From contig JBOHGE010000027.1 of NCBI GenBank assembly GCA_050700055.1, forward strand, positions 1 to 64,000: 64,000 nucleotides of DNA, read 5' to 3'. This DNA is from GCA-003244245 sp050700055. GTDB lineage: Bacteria; Actinomycetota; Actinomycetes; Mycobacteriales; Pseudonocardiaceae. Numbering within the stretch: position 1 is the stretch's first letter; each line of letters opens with the position of its first letter. A program made the translations under genes and the position numbers. The notes under the pieces are model-generated. The model was not told the DNA's origin. It made no database searches and saw nothing but the letters and a program-made list of their open reading frames with translations. This document shows positions 1-8,900 of this stretch, in pieces.

Positions 1-1138
1 CGGTCTCCTCGGCACTGACCCACCACACCACGTCGTAATCCCCGGCATAGCGGTGGGCGTACTCGATCGCCAGCTGGGTCTTACCCACCCCACCCATCCC
101 GTGCAACGCCTGCACCACAGCCGTGTCCGCGGTCCGCAGCTGGTCCTGTAACTGCGCGAGTGTGCCGTCACGGCCGACGAATCCCTGGTTACGCGGGCCG
201 ACGTTCCACACCGGCGGTAATACCCCCGGTGTGACCGTGTCCTCCCGCGTCTCGTCGGGCGCGGGCTGAGTGGTCGTCGGCGCGGGTGGCGCCGTCACGG
301 ATGCGGTCGATGCCGGCGGGTGCCACTCCAGTGCCGGCGCCTGGGTGAGGATGTCGTGCTCCAACCGCTGCAGCGCCGCGCTGGGTTCGATGCCCAGCTC
401 CTCGACCAGCCGCCGGCGGGTGTCCCGCAGCGCCGTCAGCGCCTCGGCCTGCCGTCCGGCCCGGTACAGCGCCAGCGCCAGCAGCTCGCAGCCGTATTCG
501 CGCAGCGGGTGCTCCCGGGCGTGTGCGTCGAGCTCGGCCACTGCGCTGTGATGATCACCCAGCTGTAGCTGCGCGGCGCAGCGCCCCTCGACCACCGACA
601 GCCGCAGCTGCTCCAGCCGCGTTATCTCCGGTGCCGCCCAAGTGGCGTCGCGCACGTCGGCGTAGGCCGGTCCGCGCCACAGCTTCAGCGCCGCAGCGAA
701 CTCAGTCAAGGCGTGCTCGGGGTCGGCGCTATCCAGCGCCTCCCGGCCGGCCGTGGCATGCTCGGCGAGCCGGTACACGTCGAACTGAACGCCACAGCTG
801 TCCAGCAGGTAGCCCGGTGCCCGGGTGTGCAACACCGTGGCCGGCGCCCGGGGTGGGCGGTTGGGCTCCAGCACGTGCCGCAGGTTCGACACATACGCCC
901 GTAGCGAGGTCACTGCCGCAGCGGGAGGATCCCCCGCCCACAGGTTCTCGATCAGCGCGTCGACGGCGACCAGCTGATCCACCCGGCTCAGCAACAACCC
1001 GAACAGCGCGCGTTGCCGGGGCGGCCCCAAATCGACCGCCCGCCCGCCGATGAAGGCTGCCACCGACCCCAACGCCCGCCACTGGCACACGGGTCGCTCA
1101 TCCGGAACCGGTACCAGATGCCGCCGCACCCCTCGCAC
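1..1138 (-). CDS. SARP/AfsR-type transcriptional regulator with NB-ARC ATPase (3' end outside window)
   Basis: Reading leftwards from a GTG at 1138 with GGAGG at 1151-1155, the frame stays open to the window edge. The first ~95 residues form an OmpR-like winged helix (start of the conserved part VDLGPPRQRALFGLLL). A BTAD domain follows, rich in helical repeats. Near the edge the NB-ARC P-loop GMGGVGKTQ is visible, then VVWWVSAEE. This is the layout of AfsR/SARP activators, which bind direct repeats in promoters of secondary metabolite or stress genes; the NB-ARC module acts as an ATP-driven switch. Any C-terminal sensor repeats lie outside the window. The target genes cannot be told from here, and it is far from the biosynthetic cluster at 34-50 kb. 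Confidence 0.85.
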   Translation of the reverse strand, partial: MRGVRRHLVPVPDERPVCQWRALGSVAAFIGGRAVDLGPPRQRALFGLLLSRVDQLVAVDALIENLWAGDPPAAAVTSLRAYVSNLRHVLEPNRPPRAPATVLHTRAPGYLLDSCGVQFDVYRLAEHATAGREALDSADPEHALTEFAAALKLWRGPAYADVRDATWAAPEITRLEQLRLSVVEGRCAAQLQLGDHHSAVAELDAHAREHPLREYGCELLALALYRAGRQAEALTALRDTRRRLVEELGIEPSAALQRLEHDILTQAPALEWHPPASTASVTAPPAPTTTQPAPDETREDTVTPGVLPPVWNVGPRNQGFVGRDGTLAQLQDQLRTADTAVVQALHGMGGVGKTQLAIEYAHRYAGDYDVVWWVSAEET

Positions 1139-1157
1139 CTTATCTTCGACCCTCCTT

Positions 1158-1222
1158 CCGCATTCAGCGGGCTCAGCGGGGTTATCGACACCTCTTTTAC
1201 CCCGCTGAGCCCGCTGAATGCG
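1158..1222. repeat. Stem-loop repeat, copy 1 (23-bp perfect arms)
   Basis: Arms at 1159-1181 and 1200-1222 pair perfectly around an 18-nt loop. The element directly follows the aminotransferase stop codon and precedes the SARP start, so it can terminate the former. A second member lies at 59609-59674 with the same arm sequence, apart from one position where both partners of a base pair are exchanged. Confidence 0.85.
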
Positions 1223-2317
1223 TCAGGACAGGAGGGTGGGGAGCGCGCTGAGGAGGGTGGTGACGGGGCGGGTTTGGGCGTTGTGGCCCATGAGGCCGAT
1301 TCGCCAACCGGTGCCGGCCAGCGGGCCCAGACCGCCGCCTACCTCGATGTCGAAGTCCTCCCGCAGGGCGGCGCGGGCTTTGGCGTCGGCCACGCCCTCG
1401 GGCAGCCGGACCGCGGTGAGCTGCGGTAACCGGTGCCCCGGCGCGGCGAACAGCTCGAAACCGTGCTCGGGCAGCGCCGCTTGCAGCAGCTCACCCACCC
1501 GCGCGTGGCGCTCCCACACCGCCGGTAGGCCCTCCTCCAGCAGCCGCTCCAGGCCGGCGTGCACGGAAGAGATCAGGGTGGAGCTCGCCGTGTGGTGGTA
1601 GCGCGGCGGGTCGCCCTGGTAGTAGGCGTCCAGCAGGCTCAGATCCAGGTAGAAGGAGCTGACCGGCTGGTCCCGATCCCGGATCCGCTGCGCTGCCCGG
1701 TCCGACAGGGTCACCGGCGCGATCCCCGACGGCGCACCCAGGCACTTCTGGGTCGCCGAGTAGCAGGCGTCGACGCCCCAGGCGTCCACCTCCACCGGGA
1801 TCCCGCCCAGCGAGGTCACGGTGTCGACGACCAGCAACGTATCGGTGTTCTGCAGCTCATGCAGCGGGGCGATCGGGTTGCGCACCCCGGTGGAGGTCTC
1901 CGCGTGCACCACCGCGACGAGCCGGGCGTGCGGCGCGGCGCGCTGGGCGTCGAGTAGCTGTTCGGGGTCCAAGGCTTGTCCCCAGGGCGCGTGCACGGGC
2001 TGGACCTGCGCGCCCAGCCGGCGCGCCACCTCGCCCAGCCGCTCACCGAAGTAGCCGTTCACCCCGACGATGGCCAGCTCGCCCGGCTCCAACAGGCTGG
2101 CCAGGCATGCCTCCATACCCGCCGACCCGGTGCCGGTGACCGGCAAGGTGAGCCGGTTGCGGGTGCCGAAGACGGTCCGCAGCCGGTCAGCTGTGCTAGC
2201 CACCAGGGCGAGAAACTCCGGGTCCAGATGTCCGAGCACCGGCCGGGCCAGCGCTTCGACGGCCTCGGGGTACGGGTTGGACGGGCCTGGCCCGAGCAGC
2301 AGGCGATCGGAGTGCAT
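1223..2317 (-). CDS. Class V aminotransferase, alanine/serine-glyoxylate aminotransferase family
   Basis: A 364-aa PLP enzyme of fold type I. The N-terminus carries the family signature LLGPGPSNPYPEA. The glycine-rich segment TGTGSAGMEA at 61-70 contacts the cofactor phosphate, VVDTVTSLGG (163-172) supplies the PLP-binding Asp, and Lys191 in SATQKCLGAPSG forms the Schiff base. Length fits alanine-glyoxylate or serine-glyoxylate/serine-pyruvate transaminases, which move an amino group from Ala or Ser to glyoxylate in the cytoplasm. Substrate cannot be decided from sequence alone. It stands alone on the minus strand, diverges from the serine hydrolase at 2350, and ends at a strong stem-loop (1158-1222). 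Confidence 0.85.
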   Translation of the reverse strand: MHSDRLLLGPGPSNPYPEAVEALARPVLGHLDPEFLALVASTADRLRTVFGTRNRLTLPVTGTGSAGMEACLASLLEPGELAIVGVNGYFGERLGEVARRLGAQVQPVHAPWGQALDPEQLLDAQRAAPHARLVAVVHAETSTGVRNPIAPLHELQNTDTLLVVDTVTSLGGIPVEVDAWGVDACYSATQKCLGAPSGIAPVTLSDRAAQRIRDRDQPVSSFYLDLSLLDAYYQGDPPRYHHTASSTLISSVHAGLERLLEEGLPAVWERHARVGELLQAALPEHGFELFAAPGHRLPQLTAVRLPEGVADAKARAALREDFDIEVGGGLGPLAGTGWRIGLMGHNAQTRPVTTLLSALPTLLS

Positions 2318-2349
2318 GACCGGATCCTGTCACGTTAGCGTCGCTGTTC

Positions 2350-3153
2350 ATGGACAGTGTGCAGCAGTGGCCGGTCGACACGGCGGCCGTCGCGGTGGTG
2401 GACGTCTCCGGTGTGGTGCTGGACAGTCACGGACCGCAGGACCGACCGTTCCGGCTGGCTTCGGTGACCAAGCTGCTGTCCGCCTACGCGGTGCTGCTGG
2501 CGGTGCAGGAGGGGGCGGTGGACCTCGACCAACCGGCCGGGCCGCCGGGGTCCACGGTGCGCCACCTGCTTGCGCACGCGTCCGGGCTGGCCTTCGACTC
2601 CACGTCGATCTTGGCAGCTCCGGGGACGAAGCGGATCTACTCCAACACCGGGTTCGAGATGCTGGCCGACACGGTGTCGGCGTCGTCGGGCATCCGGTTC
2701 GCGGACTACCTGGCGGAAGGGGTGCTGACGCCGTTGGGGATGGCCGCGACGCGGCTGGCGGGCTCGGCCGCCCACGGCGGGGTGTCCACCTGCGCCGACC
2801 TGGCCCGGTTCGCCGCCGAGCTGCAGGCACCCGTGCTGCTGGCGCCGCAGATCCTGGCCGAGGCGACCCGGGTGGCCTACCCCGGCCTGGACGGGCTGCT
2901 GCCCGGTTACGGCAGGCAACGTCCCAACGACTGGGGCCTGGGCTTCGAGCTGCGCGATCACAAGAGTCCACACTGGACGGGCAGCCGCAACTCGCCGGAC
3001 ACCTTCGGCCACTTCGGGCAGTCCGGCACCTTCCTGTGGGTCGACCCGCAGGCCCGCGCCGCCTGCGTCGCGTTGACCGACCGCGACTTCGGCTCCTGGG
3101 CTCGCGACGCCTGGCCGGAGTTCAGCGACGCAGTACTCGCCAGCCTGAACTAG
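2350..3153 (+). CDS. Serine hydrolase, beta-lactamase/class C-like fold
   Basis: A 267-aa protein with the motifs of the beta-lactamase/transpeptidase-like superfamily. The catalytic Ser38-x-x-Lys41 lies in LASVTKLL, the Tyr97-Ser-Asn triad in IYSNTGFEML, and an HFGQSGTF segment near residue 224 takes the place of the KTG box. No signal peptide is visible, so it is probably cytoplasmic and more likely an esterase or peptidase than an antibiotic resistance enzyme. It is short for class C (usually 330-400 aa). It diverges from the aminotransferase with a ~30-bp gap, so the two may share a control region. Confidence 0.85.
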   Translation: MDSVQQWPVDTAAVAVVDVSGVVLDSHGPQDRPFRLASVTKLLSAYAVLLAVQEGAVDLDQPAGPPGSTVRHLLAHASGLAFDSTSILAAPGTKRIYSNTGFEMLADTVSASSGIRFADYLAEGVLTPLGMAATRLAGSAAHGGVSTCADLARFAAELQAPVLLAPQILAEATRVAYPGLDGLLPGYGRQRPNDWGLGFELRDHKSPHWTGSRNSPDTFGHFGQSGTFLWVDPQARAACVALTDRDFGSWARDAWPEFSDAVLASLN

Positions 3154-3228
3154 TGCGGCTGCGCCTCGGACCGCCGAGACGCAGGTCACCTTGATCAGTA
3201 ACGCGCCGCCAACAGCGTTCGACAGCGG

Positions 3229-3307
3229 CCGTGAGTCGCCATTCGGCTCCGAATAGCGGTTGGCGGCGGCTGTCGAGCGCTATTGGGCTCCGAATGGCGA
3301 CTCACGG
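3229..3307. repeat. Imperfect 79-bp palindrome next to IS110 remnant
   Basis: The left arm CCGTGAGTCGCCATTCGG is matched by the complementary right arm ending at 3307, with inner arms around CGCTATT. Half of the same sequence recurs near 31640-31665 beside another IS remnant. A 22-bp string GGTCACCTTGATCAGTAACG (continuing CG) just upstream (3183-3204) also recurs at 31609-31630. The spread suggests a non-autonomous mobile or REP-like element. Confidence 0.7.
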
Positions 3308-3480
3308 TCACGCTGCTCCCCGGCCTCGCTCAGTGCGCGGGCCAGACCCGCGCCGTAGCTGCCGGTGCCCTCCACCCCCACCAGCGCACCGAAGACCACC
3401 AACCAGCACCGCAGCGCCCGGTACCCCGCCGCGCTCGCCGCGAGACCGCGCGTCCCCAGCACCCGGCGGACCGAACGCCA
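3280..3480 (-). pseudogene. IS110-family transposase fragment
   Basis: Minus-strand translation gives GYRALRCWLVVFGALVGVEG followed by TGSYGAGLARAL. This matches the conserved stretch that follows the first Asp of the DEDD RuvC-like domain in IS110 transposases (typically VGVEGTGSYGAGLAR). About 60 of the usual ~400 residues remain, and both the C-terminal serine-containing domain and the start are gone. The rest of 3480-4034 shows no coding signal. It contains two single GTCGAGTTCA arms (3624 and 3694) related to the inverted repeats at 9844 and 30851, and AGCCTGTTC/GAACAGGCT arms near 3708 and 3804. Confidence 0.65.
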
Positions 3481-4034
3481 CCGCCAGCTGGCCAGGCGGA
3501 CAGGACAGTGACGAGTCTGGGCAAACAGGCTCCTATGAAGTCACACCCCGCCGGCCGGTCGGCACCACCAACACCCACGCCATCCCGGGTGACCGACAGA
3601 TCAACAGCCAGGCACCACGGCCAGTCGAGTTCAGAGTCACACCACCCAGGATGACGCAGCGCACATCATCAACCACGTACAGCAATCATCACTGTCGAGT
3701 TCACGTCAGCCTGTTCGCCGGAGTCTGCGAGCGCCTGGCTGGGCCGCTTGCCACCAGGATACTCATCAACACTTTGAGTAATCATCTGGTCACAATTTTA
3801 GCCTGAACAGGCTAGCTTATTACGCCAAAAGATGGATAGATCTGGCCTGCGACAGCAAAAATAACTACTTTAAGTACTTATACCGGCTGTTAGTCATCGT
3901 ACGGGGAGTGTCCAGGCGGACTGTGAGAGTGGCGGCGCTAGGCCCGTCTTCACGGGCGATGTGCCGAGCCGCGCGAGCCGGACACGGGCGACGCTCGGGC
4001 GTCCCGACGACGAAAAAGGAGAAGATTGTAAATC

Positions 4035-4217
4035 ATGGGCAATCCCAACCATAAGAAAAGTAACTGGCGACAATTCAGTTCCGATGGCAAAGTGGTCAAG
4101 GGTGCCGTCGAGCGGCATCGCAAGAGCACTGGTTGCACCTGTAAAACGGTCACCCAGAATACGTCACTATTGTCCAGGGCATACTACTGCGATGCATGCA
4201 ATGATCGTATCAAGTAA
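4035..4217 (+). CDS. Small Cys-containing zinc-ribbon-like protein, unknown function
   Basis: A 60-aa basic protein starting MGNPNHKKSNWRQ, preceded by AAAGGAG about 10 nt before the ATG. Two cysteine pairs, C-T-C near residue 34 and C-D-A-C near residue 53, could bind one zinc ion. No family was recognised. The gene and its flanks (3760-4240) are richer in A+T than the surrounding chromosome, which suggests acquired DNA. Its codons include AAA, AGA-like and ATA forms that are rare in the neighbours. It stands alone; the next gene is convergent. Confidence 0.55.
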   Translation: MGNPNHKKSNWRQFSSDGKVVKGAVERHRKSTGCTCKTVTQNTSLLSRAYYCDACNDRIK

Positions 4218-4313
4218 TTAATACCGTCCTTCTGCTTCGCGCCGGCTATGATGAGCACGGCGCCTCGGTGTCGGGCTCTGTGACCAGCCCGGTCGTAGGC
4301 AGAACGTGGCGGG

Positions 4314-5684
4314 TCAGGCCCGGATGGCGATGACCTGGTGAGCCATCCGGGCGAGCTGCGCGGCGTCGTCGCCCTTGCTGTTCTCCAACGTGACGGCCAA
4401 CGGGGTGAGGTACTGCTGGCGGGCCCGTACCGAGCTGCTCTTGGTCACGGTGGCGATGGCGTCGCGGGCCAGCTGCAGACCGTTGCGCTCGCCGGCTCGG
4501 ACATGGACGGTGGCCAGCAGGATGCCGGCAGCAATGCGAGCGCGCTGGTTGTTGATGTTCTCCCACCGCCGCACTGATGACGTAGCGAATTGCTCCGCGG
4601 TGTCCAGCCGCCCGCGAGAGAGCGCCAGGAGCGTGCCCACCGTGTCCAGATCGCCGGTGGCGTCCCTGCGGCCGGGTGTCCACAACTGTCGCGATTTGCC
4701 CAGCGCCCGGTCAGCGGCCTCCCGGTCGCCGAGCAGATCCAGCGCGATCGCCGAGTCCGCGAGGGCGCACGCTTCCACGGCCGCCCGGGTGCCCACCCCG
4801 GGCCCCATCGCGCGTTCGTCGCCCGGCGGGATGTCCCACGACGTGGCTTGCGCGCACTGCAACAGCTTCAGCCCGTCGGAGGGGTGGCCGTGCTCCACGG
4901 TGGCCAGCCCGGCATAGCTCAAAGCGAGAGCCTGCAGGTAGGGGTCCCCGGCCTGCGTCGCCAGTTCCAGCGCACGAGCCCAGTGGTATGCGGCCCGCTC
5001 GTAGAGACCGGCGTCGAACCCGGACCACCCGGCATGAAGCTGCAGCTCCGCCACCGCCACCACGAGTGCCCGGGTGACCGGCTCGGCACCCGGCACCCCC
5101 AGCAGCCGCTGTGCCCACCGCACCGCCGCATCGCTCACCTCCGGGTCCGGCCCGTGGGCACGGCTGAGGTCGGTGAGCCGCCGGCGCAGCTCGTGCACCT
5201 TCGTCACATGGACCGCGGCGATCCGCGACGGCAGTGGCACCGGTCCCAGCGCTGCTCCGGGCAGCTCCAGCAGCTCGCCCAGATGCTTGACCGGCTGGCC
5301 CGCCAAGGCCACACCGCCCAGCGCGAGCAGATGTCGGCGCAGCATGTCCGTACTCACCCCCTCCAGGGCGTCGACGACCGTGACCCCCTCAGGGTAGCCG
5401 CCGTCGGGCCCGTGGTAGGTGCCGTCCGGACCCCACCAGGACAAGCCCACCATCTCCGGCGGGATGTCCAGGCCGCTGGCGATCCGGCGCAGCACCCGGT
5501 GGCTCGCGACCAGACGACCGGCGAGGATCTCGGCCACCTCGGACTGCTGCTGCCCGGTACGGGCCGCGATCTCCCGTTGGGTGAGCCCGGCGTCCTGCAG
5601 CGCCCGGTAGAGGGCGGCGATGTCCCACCCGGTCAGGATCTTCCGCATGCCCTCGCGCTGGTGCAGCTTGCGATCGTCGTCCAT
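4314..5684 (-). CDS. XRE-family regulator with TPR-like helical domain
   Basis: The ATG at 5684 (MDDDRKLHQREGMRK) with GGAAAGG just upstream gives 456 aa; a longer reading into the divergent spacer is unlikely. Residues 10-80 form a helix-turn-helix (LYRALQDAGLTQREIAARTG). The remainder is all-alpha with TPR-like pairs (AAYHWARALELATQAGD, ALALSYAGLATVEHG). Such actinomycete regulators often control developmental or antibiotic genes, with the helical part sensing a small molecule or a peptide. It diverges from the Trypco1/trypsin pair at 5781-9760, and a shared control region is plausible. Function otherwise unknown. Confidence 0.8.
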   Translation of the reverse strand: MDDDRKLHQREGMRKILTGWDIAALYRALQDAGLTQREIAARTGQQQSEVAEILAGRLVASHRVLRRIASGLDIPPEMVGLSWWGPDGTYHGPDGGYPEGVTVVDALEGVSTDMLRRHLLALGGVALAGQPVKHLGELLELPGAALGPVPLPSRIAAVHVTKVHELRRRLTDLSRAHGPDPEVSDAAVRWAQRLLGVPGAEPVTRALVVAVAELQLHAGWSGFDAGLYERAAYHWARALELATQAGDPYLQALALSYAGLATVEHGHPSDGLKLLQCAQATSWDIPPGDERAMGPGVGTRAAVEACALADSAIALDLLGDREAADRALGKSRQLWTPGRRDATGDLDTVGTLLALSRGRLDTAEQFATSSVRRWENINNQRARIAAGILLATVHVRAGERNGLQLARDAIATVTKSSSVRARQQYLTPLAVTLENSKGDDAAQLARMAHQVIAIRA

Positions 5685-5780
5685 CGATTGCCTTTCCGTG
5701 ACTGTGATCGGACGCACAGTAGTACCTTGCTCGATAGACGAAGATCGGCCCAGGACACCTCGTGGGATTGCGGAGGGGCG

Positions 5781-5967
5781 ATGGGCGAGCTGGTCGCGGT
5801 GCCGCTGGACAACGGCGAAGCTGCGCCCGGCGCGGCCGCAGGAGATCACCGTGGAGTTCGGGGTGACGCTGACCGCCGAGGCCGGGGCGGTGATCACCAA
5901 AGCCACCAGCGGGTGCCACCTGAAGGTCACCCTGCGCTGGGACGGCGCCGATGACCCGGCTGGGTGA
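5781..5967 (+). pseudogene. Broken Trypco1 (CU044_2847-type) gene
   Basis: ATG at 5781 behind GGAGGGG opens MGELVAVPLDNG, the usual N-terminus of trypsin-co-occurring domain 1 proteins. The conserved C-terminal half, RPQEITVEFGVTLTAEAG to the stop at 5965-5967, is in another frame. The ~60 residues that normally lie between these parts are missing, so an internal deletion with frameshift has destroyed the gene. Its position immediately upstream of and overlapping a trypsin-domain gene is exactly the context that gives the domain its name. Confidence 0.75.
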
Positions 5968-8900
5968 GCCGGCGACCAGCTGGCCGGTCGATCTGACCCG
6001 CAGCGTCGTCCAGGTCCTCGACGATGGCCGTCTGGTGGGGACCGGTTTTCTGGTGGGCCCGCGGTTGCTGGTCACCTGTGCGCACGTGCTGGCCGGTCAT
6101 GACGGTCCGGTCACCGTGGTGTTCGGTCACCTGGCTGCTACGGCGCGGGTGGAGCCGCAGTGGTGGAGCGATCCCGAAGGCGCCGATGTCGCGTTCCTCC
6201 GTCTCGACGAGCCACCTCCGGCGCAAGCCCAATCAGTGGCTTTGGGTGGTTCCCTGGGGATTCGCGGCCACCGGGTGAAGGCGTTCGGTTTTCCTGTGAA
6301 TGCGCCCAGCGCTGGTCATTACGGCTACGGAGTGGCCGGTGACCAGATCGTGGGCGACGGTGCCACGCCGTTGCTGCAACTGACCGGCTGCACGGAGGTG
6401 ACCGAGGGTTTCAGCGGCGGTCCGGTGCTGGATGAGCGCACCGGGTTGGTGATCGGCATGGTGAGCGCCGTGGCCCGGCCCGACCGGCTGGACCGCGGCC
6501 AGGCCACCGCCTACGTCACCCCCACCGAGACGCTGCGCGACATCTGCCCGGAGCTGACCGTCTCCGAGATTCGCCCTTACCGGGGGTTGGAGCCGTTCAC
6601 TGCCGCTGACGCCGCCTGGTTTCATGGCCGCGACCGGGCGGTGCGCGACGTGCTGGACCGCTTGCGTCGCGATCTCCGGTTCCTGGCATTGCTGGGCCCG
6701 TCGGGGGCGGGTAAGTCGTCGCTGATCCACGCCGGTGTGCTGGCGGCCCTCACCGGGGGCGCGCTGCCGGGCAGCGACCGTTGGGGGTGGGTGAGCATCC
6801 GTCCAGGGCTTGATCCGTTCGCCCAGCTGGCGCAAGCCGGCCTGGCCGGGGCCGTAGACGGGCTGGGTTCGGCGGCCCGCCGGTGGCTGGACGACCATCC
6901 GGAGCACGAACGGCTGGTGCTGGTGGTCGACCAGTTCGAGGAGCTGCTCGTCGCCACCCCACCGCCGCTGCGGACCGCGGTGTTCGAGCAGCTGAGCTTG
7001 GTCGCCGAGCAGGAGCCGGCCGTCACCGTCGTCGTGGGCCTGCGCGACGATTTCTACGGTCGGCTGGCCGCCGCCGCGCCGGGGTTGATGCGGCTGGTCG
7101 AGCAGGCGACGGTCAACGTCCCCGCGGTGCTCGACGCCGACGAGCTGCACGCCATCATCCACCAACCCGCCGCTGTGGCGGGTCTCACGCTGGAACCCAA
7201 CCTGGCCGAACGCATCGCCGGCGACGCGGTGCTGGCGGCGCACGCACCGGGTGGGAGCGCGGCGATCACTGTGCTGCCGCTGCTGGAGTTCGCCTTGACG
7301 GAGCTGTGGCACCGCCGCACGGACGGCCGGCTGACCCATCACGCCTACGAGCAGATCGGCGGGGTGGTCGGCGGGCTGGCCCGCTGGTGCGACCAGGCAT
7401 ACCAGACATTGCCCACAGCCCAGCAGGTCCTTGTGCGCCAGATTGTCACGTCACTGGTCAGGCCAGGCGACGAGGCCGCCAACATCCCGCCGACCCGCCA
7501 ACGACGCACCCTCGACCAACTCCGTGCCGACGCTGGGGGCAGCGAGGTTGAGGCGGTGGTCGCCGCGTTGGCTGACCGGCGGCTGCTGGTGACCAGCCGC
7601 GACCCGACTGGTGAGCCGGTCGTGGAGCTGGTCCACGAAGCACTCATCCGCGAGTGGGGGCTGCTGGGCCAGTGGCTGAGCGAAGACCACGAATTCCTGG
7701 TGTGGCGTAAGGACGTAGAGGCCGACTACACCCAATGGACAGCCAGCACCAGGGTGCAAACCGGCCATGACCCTGAACTGTTGCTCCGCGGCAGCGCCCT
7801 CGAACAGGCCCGCACCTGGCTCGACACCCGCGCCAGTGAGCTGCCCACCAAGCTCGCGGAGTTCATCTGGCTCAGCGACCGCACCCAACACCAACGCCTG
7901 ACCCGAGACCGCCGCCGCGTCCGCCTCCTGGCCGTCCTGCTCGTCATCGCCGTAGCCTTCGGCGCGATCGCCGGTGTCCTCGGCGTGTACTCAGCATCCC
8001 AAACCAACCGCGCCCAACAGCAGGCCCAGCTGGCAACCTCACGAAGCCTGATAGCACAATCCGAACAGCTGGCAAGCACCCAATCCGACCTTGCCCAGCT
8101 GCTCAGCCTGGCAAGCCTGCACACAGCTGCCATCCCAGAAGCCTGGGCCAGCATTCAGACGATGCTCTCCAGACCGGTGCACCCCTCCCGCCAGCTGACC
8201 GGTCACACGGATGCGGTCCGGAGCGTGGCGTTCAGCCCTGACGGCAAGCTGCTGGCCACCGCTGGCTTCGATGGCACCGTCCGGTTGTGGGATGTGGTCA
8301 GTCGCCAACCTCTCGGCGATCCCCTCACCGGCCACACCAAAGGGGTCTATTGCGTGGTGTTTAGTCCCGACGGCAAGTTGTTGGCCACCGCTGGCTTCGA
8401 TCGCACCGTGCGGTTGTGGGATGTGGCCAGCCGCCAACCCCTCGGCCAACCCCTCACTGGCCACAACGACCGGGTCAATGGTGTGGCGTTTAGCCCCGAC
8501 GGCAAGTTGCTGGCCACCACCAGCGACGATCGCACCGTGCGGTTGTGGGATGTGGCCAGCCGCCAACCCCTCGGCCAACCCCTCACTAGCCACACGGCCT
8601 CGGTCTATGCCGTGGCGTTTAGCCCCGACGGCAAGCTGTTGGCCACCACCAGCCTCGATCTCAGTGTCCGATTGTGGGACGTGGCCAGCCGTCAACCCCT
8701 CGGCAATCCCCTTACCGGCTTCACCAACACGGTCCATAATCTGGCGTTCAGTCCCAACGGAAGACTGCTGGCCACCACCAACGGCGATAACACCGTGCGG
8801 TTGTGGGATGTGGCCAGCCGTCAACCCCTTGGCGATTCCCTCACCGGCCATACTGACTCGGTCTATGGCGTGGCGTTCAGTCCCGACGGCAACCTGTTGG

